Shown here one piece after another: positions 7,943-16,417 of a DNA stretch of 64,000 bases (within the stretch, counting starts at the first letter, position 1; the number at the start of each line of letters is the position of its first letter). Location of the stretch: positions 1,178,001 to 1,242,000 of the forward strand of contig CAWDAD010000001.1 in the NCBI GenBank assembly GCA_963800235.1. The letters run 5' to 3'. A program made the position numbers and the translations under genes. The notes below the pieces were generated by a model. It had not been told where the DNA came from, searched no databases, and saw only the letters and a program-made list of their open reading frames with translations. The stretch is from CAVVNP01 sp963800235 (GTDB lineage Bacteria; Actinomycetota; Acidimicrobiia; Acidimicrobiales; Iamiaceae).

Positions 7943-9121
7943 TCAGGCGCCGGGCCGGGCGTAGCGGAAGATCTTGGCCACGGTGGTGCCGAACTGGCGG
8001 CGCAGGCGACCGTCGTTGTACGGCACGCCGTAGCGGCGGCACAGGCCCTGCACCCGCGGCGCCACCTCGGGCAGGCGGTTCGACGGCATGTCGGGCCACA
8101 GGTGGTGCTCGACCTGGTGGGAGAGCTGCCCGGACATCACGTTGAAGAGCCTCCCCCCGCTGATGTTGGCCGAGGCCAGGATCTGGCGCAGGTACCACTC
8201 CGACCGGGTCTCGCCGGCCACGTCCTCCTTGGCGAACACGTGGGTGCCTTCGGGGAAGTGCCCGCAGTAGATGATCACGTACGCCCAGACGTTGCGGATG
8301 AGGTTGGCGACGGCGTTCGACGCGGCGATGGTCGGCGCGTTGCGCACCGCCAGCGCCGGCCAGAGCACGTAGTCCTTCAGCCCCTGCCGGGCGGCCTTCT
8401 TGGCGAACTGGCGCAGCTTGGCCAGCTCGCCGACCACCTCGTCCTCGTCCAGGTCGCCCCGGATCAGGCCCTCGAAGTCGACCTCGTGGACGCCCACGCC
8501 CCACTCGAAGAGCAGCATGAGGAGCGCGTTGTAGACGGGCTGGGCCAGGTACATCGGGCGCCAGGGCTGCTCCGGGGTCACCTTGAAGATCGCGTAGCCG
8601 ATGTCGCGGTCGAGCCCGAGCACGTTGGTCCAGGTGTGGTGCACGACGTTGTGACCGTGGCGCCACTGGTCCGACGGGCAGACGCTGTCCCACTCCCAGG
8701 TGGTCGAGTTCACGTCAGGGTCCTGCATCCAGTCCCACTGGCCGTGCATGACGTTGTGGCCGATCTCCATGTTCTCGAGGATCTTGGCCACGCCGAGCCC
8801 GGCGGTCCCCAGTCCGAGGAGGGTCCACGCCGCCACATTCCGGGCTTGGGTCGGCTCGGTGCCCTTCCGCCTGAACAGGAGCGAGGCGTACATGGTCAGT
8901 CGGGAGCCGACCGCCAGCGTGCGCTGGATGCGGATGACCCGACGGATGTAGGCCTGGTCGGCGGCGCCGAGGTCCTCGTAGACCTCGTCGTAGATCTGGT
9001 CGAGCTCGGCGCCGAGCGCGTCGATGGCGCCGGGTCCGAGCGTCACCGACTCAGGGAGCCAGTCGACGCTCGACCCGCCGGGAGCGTCGCCCGGCGCGGG
9101 ATCGGTGGCGAGGTCGGTCAT
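7943..9121 (-). CDS. Membrane fatty acid desaturase (DesA3-like)
   Basis: Integral membrane di-iron enzyme that introduces a double bond into an acyl chain. All three histidine boxes are seen: HNVMH (122-126), HGHNVVHH (155-162) and HQVEHH (335-340). Length is 392 residues. Hydrophobic helices occur near 98-113 and 270-287. The gene lies 28 bases downstream of a flavin/iron-sulfur reductase on the same strand. This is the same pairing as mycobacterial DesA3 (Rv3229c) with its electron donor Rv3230c, so a stearoyl-CoA delta-9 desaturase role is likely. The exact substrate and regiochemistry cannot be read from the sequence. Confidence 0.92.
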   Translation of the reverse strand: MTDLATDPAPGDAPGGSSVDWLPESVTLGPGAIDALGAELDQIYDEVYEDLGAADQAYIRRVIRIQRTLAVGSRLTMYASLLFRRKGTEPTQARNVAAWTLLGLGTAGLGVAKILENMEIGHNVMHGQWDWMQDPDVNSTTWEWDSVCPSDQWRHGHNVVHHTWTNVLGLDRDIGYAIFKVTPEQPWRPMYLAQPVYNALLMLLFEWGVGVHEVDFEGLIRGDLDEDEVVGELAKLRQFAKKAARQGLKDYVLWPALAVRNAPTIAASNAVANLIRNVWAYVIIYCGHFPEGTHVFAKEDVAGETRSEWYLRQILASANISGGRLFNVMSGQLSHQVEHHLWPDMPSNRLPEVAPRVQGLCRRYGVPYNDGRLRRQFGTTVAKIFRYARPGA

Positions 9122-9149
9122 GGGTCGGTCTCCTCGGGGGGTCGGGACA

Positions 9150-10307
9150 TCAGGTCTTCAGCGCCAGCTCGCACGGCCCGGCGGCGGCGGACACGCAGGT
9201 CTGCACCAGGTGGCCCCGCTCGGCCAGCACCGCACCCGTCCGCAGGTCGCGGATGCGGCCGTCGAGCAGCTCGGAGTCGCAGGTGTGGCAGATGCCCATC
9301 CGGCAGCCGTGGGCCGGGTTGAGCCCGGCGTTCTCAGCGACCCGCAGCAAGGGCGTGGTGCCGTCGGCCTCGGTCACCACCGCCTCCGCGTCGGCCGGTC
9401 GGAAGGTGACCTCGCCGCCCTCGACGTCGTCGCCCAGCTCGGCCAGCGCCGCCCGGAAGCGCTCGGTGTGCAGCACCTTGCCGCGTCCGGCGGCGCCCAG
9501 GTGCTCGGCCAGGTCGTCGAGCAGCGACTGGGGGCCGCAGGCCCAGACCTCCCGCTGCCGCCAGTCGGGGCACAGCTCGTCCAGCTGGTCGGCGGAGAAG
9601 TGCCGGCTCGCTGCGACGTCGTCACCGTCGCCCCCACCGTCGAGGGCGCGGGTGTACACGGGCACCAGACGGTAGTGGGGACGGTGCTTCTCGGCCAGGG
9701 CGTGCAGCTCGGCGCCGAAGATGACGTCGTACTCGTGCGGCGCGTAGTGGATGTGCACGATGTCGGGCAGGTTGCCGACCAGGTCGTAGGTGCGCAGCAT
9801 GCTGGCCACCGGCGTGATCCCGCTGCCGGCGGTGATGAACAGGGGTCGCACCGGCTTGGCGTCGGGGAGGACGAACTCGCCCTGGGGGATGCCGATGGGC
9901 ACGTGGGCGCCCACCTCCAGCTCGCGCACGAGCACCCGCGACATGCGCCCGCCGTCCTGGATCTTCACCGTGATGGAGATCCGACCGTCCTTGCGCTGCG
10001 GAGACGACGAGATGGTGTAGGTGCGGGTGTAGTGGCGGCCGTCGACGCTGAGCCCGATGCGCAGGTGCTGGCCGGCGCGGTGGCGCCGCCAGTTCCGCCC
10101 CGGCTGGAGCACGATGGTGCGGGCGTCGTGGGTCTCGTCGTGGACCTCCACGACCCGGGCCTGCAGCCGCCGGTTGCTCCAGAGCGGGTTGACCAGCTCG
10201 ACGTAGTGCTCCGCGGTGAGCGGGGACGCGAAGGCGTCGACGACCGGACGGGCCACCGGGGCGACGGCGCCCGCCAGCCCCTGCACCCGAGCTCGCACCG
10301 ACTTCAC
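9150..10307 (-). CDS. Ferredoxin reductase with FAD, NAD(P) and 2Fe-2S domains (desaturase electron donor)
   Basis: Passes electrons from NAD(P)H through FAD and a plant-type 2Fe-2S centre, most likely to the desaturase encoded next door. The 385 residues contain RTYTIS (95-100) for FAD binding and GSGITP (161-166) for the nucleotide. The C-terminal ferredoxin cluster ligands are Cys335, Cys340, Cys343 and Cys371 (CX4CX2CX27C). The N-terminal 40 residues form an amphipathic leader as in Rv3230c. Start is GTG 10307. The purine-rich ribosome site GAGGGAG just upstream is duplicated by a 15-base direct repeat. Operon order is reductase then desaturase. Confidence 0.92.
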   Translation of the reverse strand: MKSVRARVQGLAGAVAPVARPVVDAFASPLTAEHYVELVNPLWSNRRLQARVVEVHDETHDARTIVLQPGRNWRRHRAGQHLRIGLSVDGRHYTRTYTISSSPQRKDGRISITVKIQDGGRMSRVLVRELEVGAHVPIGIPQGEFVLPDAKPVRPLFITAGSGITPVASMLRTYDLVGNLPDIVHIHYAPHEYDVIFGAELHALAEKHRPHYRLVPVYTRALDGGGDGDDVAASRHFSADQLDELCPDWRQREVWACGPQSLLDDLAEHLGAAGRGKVLHTERFRAALAELGDDVEGGEVTFRPADAEAVVTEADGTTPLLRVAENAGLNPAHGCRMGICHTCDSELLDGRIRDLRTGAVLAERGHLVQTCVSAAAGPCELALKT

Positions 10308-10308
10308 T

Positions 10309-10338
10309 CGATCTCCCTCACGACGATCTCCCTCACGA
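10309..10338 (-). repeat. Perfect 15-base tandem duplication carrying the ribosome-binding site of the reductase gene
   Basis: On the plus strand the unit cgatctccctcacga occurs twice head to tail at 10309-10323 and 10324-10338. Read on the minus strand, each copy contains GAGGGAG, a good Shine-Dalgarno core. The proximal copy is five to six bases from the GTG start at 10307; the distal copy is fifteen bases further upstream. Confidence 0.7.
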
Positions 10339-10461
10339 CGATGGCCACGACCGGCGATCGGCTCGATCGAGCCGACGAGCGCGAGAAGTTACCCGCGGTA
10401 CGACGAGGATCTCCCGCCGGAGCGGCGACGGTCACCACCGGCGCCGCGGCGCGGCGTCCGG

Positions 10462-11619
10462 CTACCGGACCGGGATGCCGAGCGAGCGGGCCAGGACCAG
10501 GCGCTGGACCTCGCTCGTGCCCTCGCCGATCTCGAGGATCTTGGCGTCGCGGTAGAAGCGGGAGACCGGCGTCTCGTCCATGAAGCCGTAGCCGCCGAAG
10601 ATCTGGGTCGCCTCCCGGGTGGCGGTGACCGCCGCCTCGGTGGCGTAGAGCTTGGCGGCGGCCGCCTCGGCCCGGAACGGCCGGCCCTCGTCCTTCAGCC
10701 ACGCCGCCCGGTGGACGAGCTGGCGGGCGGCGTCGGCCGCCACCGCCAGGTCGGCGCACTTGAACGCCACCGCCTGGTTGGTGCCGATCGGCCGGCCGAA
10801 GGCGTTGCGGTCCTTGGCGTACTGGGTGCTGTGCTCCAGGCAGGCCTGGATGACCCCGACGGCCACCGCGCCGATGGCGATGCGGCCCTCGTCGAGGATC
10901 GAGAGGAACTGGGCGAAGCCCCGACCGCGCTGGCCGAGCAGGTGGTCGGCCGGCACCCGGCACCCGGCGAAGGTGAGCCCGTGGGTGTCGGAGGCGTGCC
11001 AGCCCATCTTGCGGTACGGGGGCTGCACCTCGAAGCCCGGCGTGCCGGCCGGGACGACGATGGCGCTGATCTCCGGCTCGCCCGACCCCGGCGCATCGGT
11101 GCGGGCGGTGACGGTGACGATCGAGGTCAGCTCGGTGCCGGAGTTGGTGATGAACGCCTTCTCGCCGTCGATCACCCACTCGTCGCCGTCGAGGCGCGCC
11201 CGGGTGCGGGTGCCGCCGGCGTCGCTGCCCGCCTCCGGCTCGGTGAGCCCGAACCCGCCGATGGTGCGACCGGCGCAGAGGTCCGGGAGCCAGCGCTGCT
11301 TCTGCTCCTCGGTGCCGAACTGGAACAGCGGGTTGGCGCCCAGCCCGACCCCAGCCTCGACGGTCATGGCCATCGACTGGTCGACGCGGGCCAGCTCCTC
11401 GAGGGCGACGCAGAAGGTGGTGAAGTCCGCACCCGAACCGCCGTACTCCTCGGGGAACGGCAGGCCGAAGAGCCCGAGCTCGCCCATGGCCCGGACCGTG
11501 TCGACCGGGAAGAGGTGGTCGCGGTCCCAGGCCTCGGCGTGGGGGGCGATCTCCGACTCGGCGAAGTCGCGCACCACCTTGCGGTACGCGCCGGCCTCGT
11601 CGCTCAGCTCGAAGTCCAT
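10462..11619 (-). CDS. Acyl-CoA dehydrogenase
   Basis: FAD-dependent alpha,beta-dehydrogenation of an acyl-CoA, feeding electrons to ETF. The 385 residues show the usual three-domain fold. FGLTEPEAGSDA is the first signature, followed by IDGEKAFITN, then QAVAFKCADLA in the C-terminal helical domain and IFGGYGFMDE near the end. The catalytic base is Glu366 in EIGEGTSE. Length is normal. The gene lies 150 bases upstream of the reductase-desaturase pair on the same strand and 40 bases from the divergent pabB. Short- or branched-chain substrates are typical for this subfamily, but specificity is not visible here. Confidence 0.93.
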   Translation of the reverse strand: MDFELSDEAGAYRKVVRDFAESEIAPHAEAWDRDHLFPVDTVRAMGELGLFGLPFPEEYGGSGADFTTFCVALEELARVDQSMAMTVEAGVGLGANPLFQFGTEEQKQRWLPDLCAGRTIGGFGLTEPEAGSDAGGTRTRARLDGDEWVIDGEKAFITNSGTELTSIVTVTARTDAPGSGEPEISAIVVPAGTPGFEVQPPYRKMGWHASDTHGLTFAGCRVPADHLLGQRGRGFAQFLSILDEGRIAIGAVAVGVIQACLEHSTQYAKDRNAFGRPIGTNQAVAFKCADLAVAADAARQLVHRAAWLKDEGRPFRAEAAAAKLYATEAAVTATREATQIFGGYGFMDETPVSRFYRDAKILEIGEGTSEVQRLVLARSLGIPVR

Positions 11620-11659
11620 CCCCGGATCGTAGATCCGGCCCGGAACCTACGATCCTGGG

Positions 11660-12736
11660 GTGGGAGTCGAACCGACCGAGCCGATGGCGGTGGTCGGCGG
11701 CCGCCGGCTCCGCGGGCTGGTCGAGGTCACCGACGACCCGACCGCCCTCGACCGGCCGGCGCCGGGCCGCTGGGCGGTCGTCCTGGCCTTCCCCGACCGG
11801 CCGGGCGAGCCCGCCCGGGCCACCTGTGCCCGGTTCCTCGACGTCGGGCCGGTCGGCGCGTGGCCGGACGGGGCCTCGAGGGCATGGCCGGGCCTCGGCG
11901 GGGCACGCTGGCGCAGCAGCCTCGGTCGGCGCGACTTCGAGCAGCGGGTGGAGGCCATCCGGGCGTCGATCCTCGACGGCGAGGTGTACCAGGTGAACCT
12001 GACCCGCCGGCTGTCCGCCCCGCTCCCCGACGGCGCCGACGTGCTGGCCCTCGGTGAGCACCTGGCGGCGCGGCACCCGGCCCCCTTCGCCGCCACCGTC
12101 CGGCTGCCCGCCCACGGCGTCGAGGTGGCGTCGGCCTCGCCCGAGCTGTTCCTGCGGCGCCGGGGCGGCCGGGTCGAGTCGGCACCCGTCAAGGGCACCA
12201 GCGCCACGCCGGACGGGTTCCTCGCCAAGGACCGGGCCGAGAACGTGATGATCGTCGACCTGGTGCGCAACGACCTGGGCCGGGTGTGCCGCTGGGGCTC
12301 GGTCCAGGTGCGGTCGCTGCTGGCGGTCGAGGCCCACCCCGGCCTGCACCACCTGGTCTCGACCGTCACCGGTGAGCTGGTCGACGGCGTCGGGTGGGCC
12401 GGACTGCTCGACGCCACCTTCCCGGCCGGTTCGATCAGCGGCGCCCCGAAGCTGGCGGCCCTCGACCGCATCGCCGAGCTCGAACCGGTGCCCCGTGGCC
12501 CCTACTGCGGCGCGATCGGCTGGGTCGACGCCGGCACCGGCGACGGCGAGCTGAACGTGGCCATCCGCACCTTCTGGTTCGCCGACGGGTCGATCCACCT
12601 CGGCACGGGCGGCGCCGTCACCTGGGACTCGGACCCCGCCGGCGAGTGGCAGGAGACCGAGCTGAAGGCGAACCGGCTGCTCGACGCGGTCGGCCGGCCG
12701 GCGCGGCGGCCGGTGCCGGCCGGGAGCCGGTCGTGA
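11660..12736 (+). CDS. pabB: Aminodeoxychorismate synthase component I
   Basis: Chorismate-binding enzyme that aminates chorismate to 4-amino-4-deoxychorismate on the way to p-aminobenzoate and folate. The 358 residues are mostly the chorismate domain: EVYQVNLTRRL, ASASPELFLRR, then PVKGTSATPDG, the metal-binding ENVMIVDLVRNDLGR, FPAGSISGAPK and GPYCGAIGW, and finally NVAIRT. The N-terminal lobe is short compared with E. coli PabB. Start is taken as GTG 11660. It is followed by pabC with a GTGA overlap, giving the two steps from chorismate to p-aminobenzoate. The glutamine amidotransferase subunit PabA is not in the window. Anthranilate synthase is the alternative, but the pabC partner argues against it. 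Confidence 0.9.
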   Translation: MGVEPTEPMAVVGGRRLRGLVEVTDDPTALDRPAPGRWAVVLAFPDRPGEPARATCARFLDVGPVGAWPDGASRAWPGLGGARWRSSLGRRDFEQRVEAIRASILDGEVYQVNLTRRLSAPLPDGADVLALGEHLAARHPAPFAATVRLPAHGVEVASASPELFLRRRGGRVESAPVKGTSATPDGFLAKDRAENVMIVDLVRNDLGRVCRWGSVQVRSLLAVEAHPGLHHLVSTVTGELVDGVGWAGLLDATFPAGSISGAPKLAALDRIAELEPVPRGPYCGAIGWVDAGTGDGELNVAIRTFWFADGSIHLGTGGAVTWDSDPAGEWQETELKANRLLDAVGRPARRPVPAGSRS

Positions 12737-13578
12737 GCGACGCCGGGTGGATGTGGGTGGACGGGTCCCTGACCCCGGCGGCCGAGGCCACCGTCGCCGC
12801 CCTGGACCACGGCCTCACCGTCGGCGACGGGGTCTTCGAGACGCTGAAGCTCGTCGGCGGCACCCCCTTCGCCCTGACCCGCCACCTGCGCCGGCTCCAC
12901 CGGTCGGCGGCCGCCATCGGCCTGGAGGTGCCCGTCACCGACGGCGAGCTCGTCGAGGCGTCGGCCCGCACGATCGCCGCCTGCGACCCACCCGGCGCGG
13001 GGCGGCTCCGGATCACGGTGACCGGTGGGCCGGGGCCGCTGGGATCCAGTCGTGGCGCGGTGCCGGCGACGGTGCTGGTCGCCGCCGCCCCGGCGGCACC
13101 CTGGCCGGACACGACGGCGGTGGTCACCGTGCCCTGGTGCCGCAACGAGCGCAGCGCGCTGACCGGCGTCAAGAGCACCTCCTACGCCGAGAACGTCAAG
13201 GCGCTGGAGGTGGCCCACCGCACGGGTGCCAGCGAGGCGATCTTCGCCAACACCGTCGGCGCCCTCTGCGAGGGCACCGGGTCGAACGTCTTCGTCGTCC
13301 AGTCCGGCCGCCTGCTGACCCCGACCCTGGCGTCGGGGTGCCTGGCCGGCATCACCCGCGAGCTGCTGCTCGAGCTGGTCGAGGTCACCGAGACCGACGC
13401 CCTGCGCCTCGGCGACCTGGGCGACGCCGAGGAGGTGTTCCTCACCTCCTCGACCCGGGACGTGCACCCGGTGGCCACCGTCGACGGCGTGGACCTGCCG
13501 ACGCCCTGCCCCGGGCCGGTGACCACCGCCGCCCAGGCCGCCTTCGCCGACCTGCAGGCCCGCACCCTCGACCCCTGA
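12733..13578 (+). CDS. pabC: Aminodeoxychorismate lyase (class IV PLP enzyme)
   Basis: Removes pyruvate from 4-amino-4-deoxychorismate to give p-aminobenzoate. Fold class IV pyridoxal-phosphate enzyme of 281 residues. DHGLTVGDGVFET is near the N terminus. The PLP lysine is in TGVKSTSYAENVKAL, and GTGSNVFVV and LASGCLAGITRELL form the cofactor-phosphate and substrate regions. It starts at GTG 12733, overlapping the pabB stop. A branched-chain aminotransferase role is possible for this fold, but coupling to pabB makes PabC the better call. Confidence 0.88.
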   Translation: MSDAGWMWVDGSLTPAAEATVAALDHGLTVGDGVFETLKLVGGTPFALTRHLRRLHRSAAAIGLEVPVTDGELVEASARTIAACDPPGAGRLRITVTGGPGPLGSSRGAVPATVLVAAAPAAPWPDTTAVVTVPWCRNERSALTGVKSTSYAENVKALEVAHRTGASEAIFANTVGALCEGTGSNVFVVQSGRLLTPTLASGCLAGITRELLLELVEVTETDALRLGDLGDAEEVFLTSSTRDVHPVATVDGVDLPTPCPGPVTTAAQAAFADLQARTLDP

Positions 13579-14484
13579 GCCGCGCCCGTCCTGCCCAGCT
13601 GGCCGGCCTCCCCCGTCCCCGGGGGCCGCTCCGGTGGTCGGGCCCTCGAGCGGAGGTGCACGACGTCGCCGACCGCGAACGTCGACGGCGTCGGCGACCG
13701 CCGCCGGCTCCTCGACCACCAGGTGACCCTGGTCGGTCACGTCGACCGCGACGCCCTCGACGTCGTCGACGCCGAGGTCGACCCGCACCCGCCGCCCGAG
13801 GGTCACCGACCGGCGCCGCCACTCGTCGAACACCGAGCCGGCGGATCCGCCGCCGGCGACCAGCGAGCGGTAGCGGTCGCCGAGCGCCCGCAGCACGGCG
13901 ACCAGCAGGTCCTCGCGGTCCACGTCGTGGCCGACGACGTGGCTGACCGCCACCGCCAGGTCGGCCAGCTCGGGGGGCACCTCCGCCGGCCAGTTCACGT
14001 TCAGACCCACCCCCACCACCACCGCGACCCGCTCGGTCGCCGCCGGCTCCCGCCACCCGTCGGCGGCGGTGGAACCCGCCGGCCAGTCGGCCTCGGCCAG
14101 GATCCCGGCCAGCTTCCGCTCGGGCTCGCCCGGGGCGGCGGCCACGAGGTCGTTGGGCCACTTCAGCCCGGGGGCGAAGCCGGCGACCTGCTCGACCCCG
14201 GCGGCGACCGCGGCGGCCACCGCCATGGTGGTGCCGCCGACCGCAGCCGCCGGCGGCCGCAGCAGCACCTGAACAGCAGCGACGCCCCGGCGGCGCCTCC
14301 CACGAGCGGCCCAGGCGGCCGCGGCCCGCGGTCTGGTGGTCGGCCACCAGGACCAGCGCCCTCGGCCGCCCCCTGGCGGGCCTGCTCGAGCAGATCGGCG
14401 TTGGTCGAGCCGGTCGTCGTCGACCCACCGGACGTCGGCGAACCGGGTGCCCGTCAGCGCCGTTCTGGCACGGTCCCCCGGCAT
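13579..14484 (-). CDS. birA: Biotin-[acetyl-CoA carboxylase] ligase (several indels; 3' end unclear)
   Basis: Activates biotin as biotinyl-AMP and attaches it to carboxylase carrier lysines. Recognisable segments in order are GSTNADLLEQA, ALVLVADHQTAGRGRLGR, GLKWPNDLV, KLAGILAEA and VVVGVGLNVNWP, then a C-terminal TLGRRVRVDLG capping domain ending in GDVVHLRS. Frames change near 14420, 14375, 14300, 14270 and 13690. No stop codon appears in any frame right after the HLRS segment, so the exact end is unknown and is placed at the pabC stop. The start is ATG 14484 or ATG 14496. No N-terminal helix-turn-helix is present, so this is a class I ligase without repressor function. It is divergent from a biotin carboxylase gene. 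Confidence 0.75.
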
Positions 14485-14501
14485 CCCCGTAAACATATGG
14501 C

Positions 14502-16306
14502 GTGCTCTCCAAGGTCCTGATCGCCAACCGGGGCGAGATCGCCGTCCGGGTCATCCGTGCCTGCCAGGAGCTCGGCATCGCCACGGTGGCCGTGTACTCC
14601 GACCTCGACCGCGACGCGCTGCACGTCCGGCTGGCCGACGAGGCCTACAGCCTGGGCGGCTCGACCGCGGCCGAGAGCTACCTCAACACCGAGGCCATCC
14701 TCGACGTCATCGAGCGCAGCGGCGCCGAGGCGGTGCACCCCGGCTACGGCTTCTTCTCCGAGAACACCGACTTCGCCCGGGCCATCACCGAGCACGGCGT
14801 CACCTTCATCGGCCCGCCGCCCGAGGCCATCGAGGTCATGGGCGACAAGGTCTCGAGCCGCATCGCCGCCCAGGAGGCCGGCGTGGCGGGCGTGCCCGGC
14901 ACCACCGAGTTCCTGAACTCGGCCGACGAGGTGGTCGCCTTCGGCGAGGAGCACGGCTGGCCGGTCGCCATCAAGGCCGCCTACGGCGGCGGCGGGCGCG
15001 GCATGCGGGTCGTGAAGAGCGCCGACGAGGCCGCCCGGGCCTTCGAGTCGGCCCAGAGCGAGGCGCTCAAGGGCTTCGGGCGCGACGAGTGCTACGTCGA
15101 GCGCTACCTGACCTGGCCCCGCCACATCGAGATGCAGATCATCGCCGACACCCACGGCAACTGCGTCTGGATCGGCGAGCGCGACTGCTCGGCCCAGCGC
15201 CGCCACCAGAAGCTGGTCGAGGAGGCCCCGGCGCCGGCCTTCCCCGACGAGATCCGCCAGCGCATGGGCGAGGCGGCGGTCAAGGTGGCCAAGGGCTGCG
15301 GCTACGTCAACGCCGGCACCGTCGAGTTCCTCTACCAGGACGGCGACTTCTACTTCCTGGAGATGAACACCCGGCTCCAGGTGGAGCACCCCATCACCGA
15401 GCTGGTCAGCCAGATCGACCTGGTCCGGAGCAGATCCGGGTCGCCTCGGGCGAGCCGCTCAGCTTCACCCAGGACGACATCGTGCTCTCGCGGCCACGCC
15501 ATCGAGGTCCGGGTCAACGCCGAGGACCCCGCCGGCGGCAAGTTCCTGCCCTCGCCCGGTCGCATCGGCACGCTCGTGCCGCCGCAGGGCTTCGGCGTGC
15601 GCTGGGACGGCGGGTACGAGTCCGGCGACGAGGTCAGCCAGTACTACGACAACCTGGTCGGCAAGCTGGTGGTGTGGGGCTCGGACCGGCCCACCGCCAT
15701 CGCCCGCATGCTCCGGGCGCTCCGCGAGTTCCGCCTCGACGGCATCACGACCACCCTGCCGGCCGACATCGCCATCCTCGCTCACCCCGACTTCGCCAAC
15801 GCCGAGCACTCGACCAAGTGGGTCGAGGACGTCCTCGACCTCACCGGGGTCGGCGGCGTCAAGGAGGCCCCCGAGCCGTCGGCCGCCGATGCCGCCCGGG
15901 CGAGGTCGAGCCCGAGGGGAAGGTGCGTCGCGACGTCGACGTCGAGGTCGACGGCAAGCGCTTCCACGTGGCCGTGTTCGTGCCCGAGTCGGCGGCCGCC
16001 ACGGCCGGACCGGCGGCGGCGGGGGGCGGGGCGCCGGCTGCGCCGCGGCCCAAGCGCGGCTCCGCCGGCGGGGGGTCGGCGGCGGCGGCCGGCTCCGGCG
16101 CCGTCACCGTCCCCATGCAGGGCACCATCGTCAAGGTCGAGGTGGCCGAGGGCGACAGCGTCGAGCTGGGCGACACGGTCTGCGTGCTCGAGGCCATGAA
16201 GATGGAGAACAACATCGCCGCCGACAAGGCGGGCACGGTGAAGTCGGTGAGCGTCGAGGCCGGTCAGGCCGTCAGCGCCGGCGACGTCGTCGTCGTCATC
16301 GAGTAG
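14502..16306 (+). CDS. Acetyl-/propionyl-CoA carboxylase alpha chain (biotin carboxylase + biotin carrier)
   Basis: Carboxylates its own biotin with ATP and bicarbonate, then hands the carboxyl to a beta subunit encoded elsewhere. Biotin carboxylase comes first: VLIANRGEIAVRVIRAC, then PGYGFFSENTDFA, AAYGGGGRGMRVV, IGERDCSAQRRHQK and FLEMNTRLQVEHPITE. A glycine/alanine-rich linker precedes a biotinyl domain with the acceptor lysine in VLEAMKMENN. About 600 residues, as in mycobacterial AccA3. Three single-base indels (near 15427 missing, 15493 extra, 15900 missing) break the frame but all conserved blocks are there. Start is GTG 14502. The biotin ligase that would modify it starts 5-17 bases away on the other strand. 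Acyl-CoA specificity depends on the beta subunit. Propionyl-CoA would fit the mutase further along. Confidence 0.9.
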
Positions 16307-16417
16307 TCCGCAGGCCTTGTTGCTGGCGCCGCCTCTTGGTTGGCGGTGACTCCGGCATGCGATCCGGGCTCGGAGCTGCTCCACCTCGTGCCTGCGCCAC
16401 ATCCCGCCCGCGGCCGG

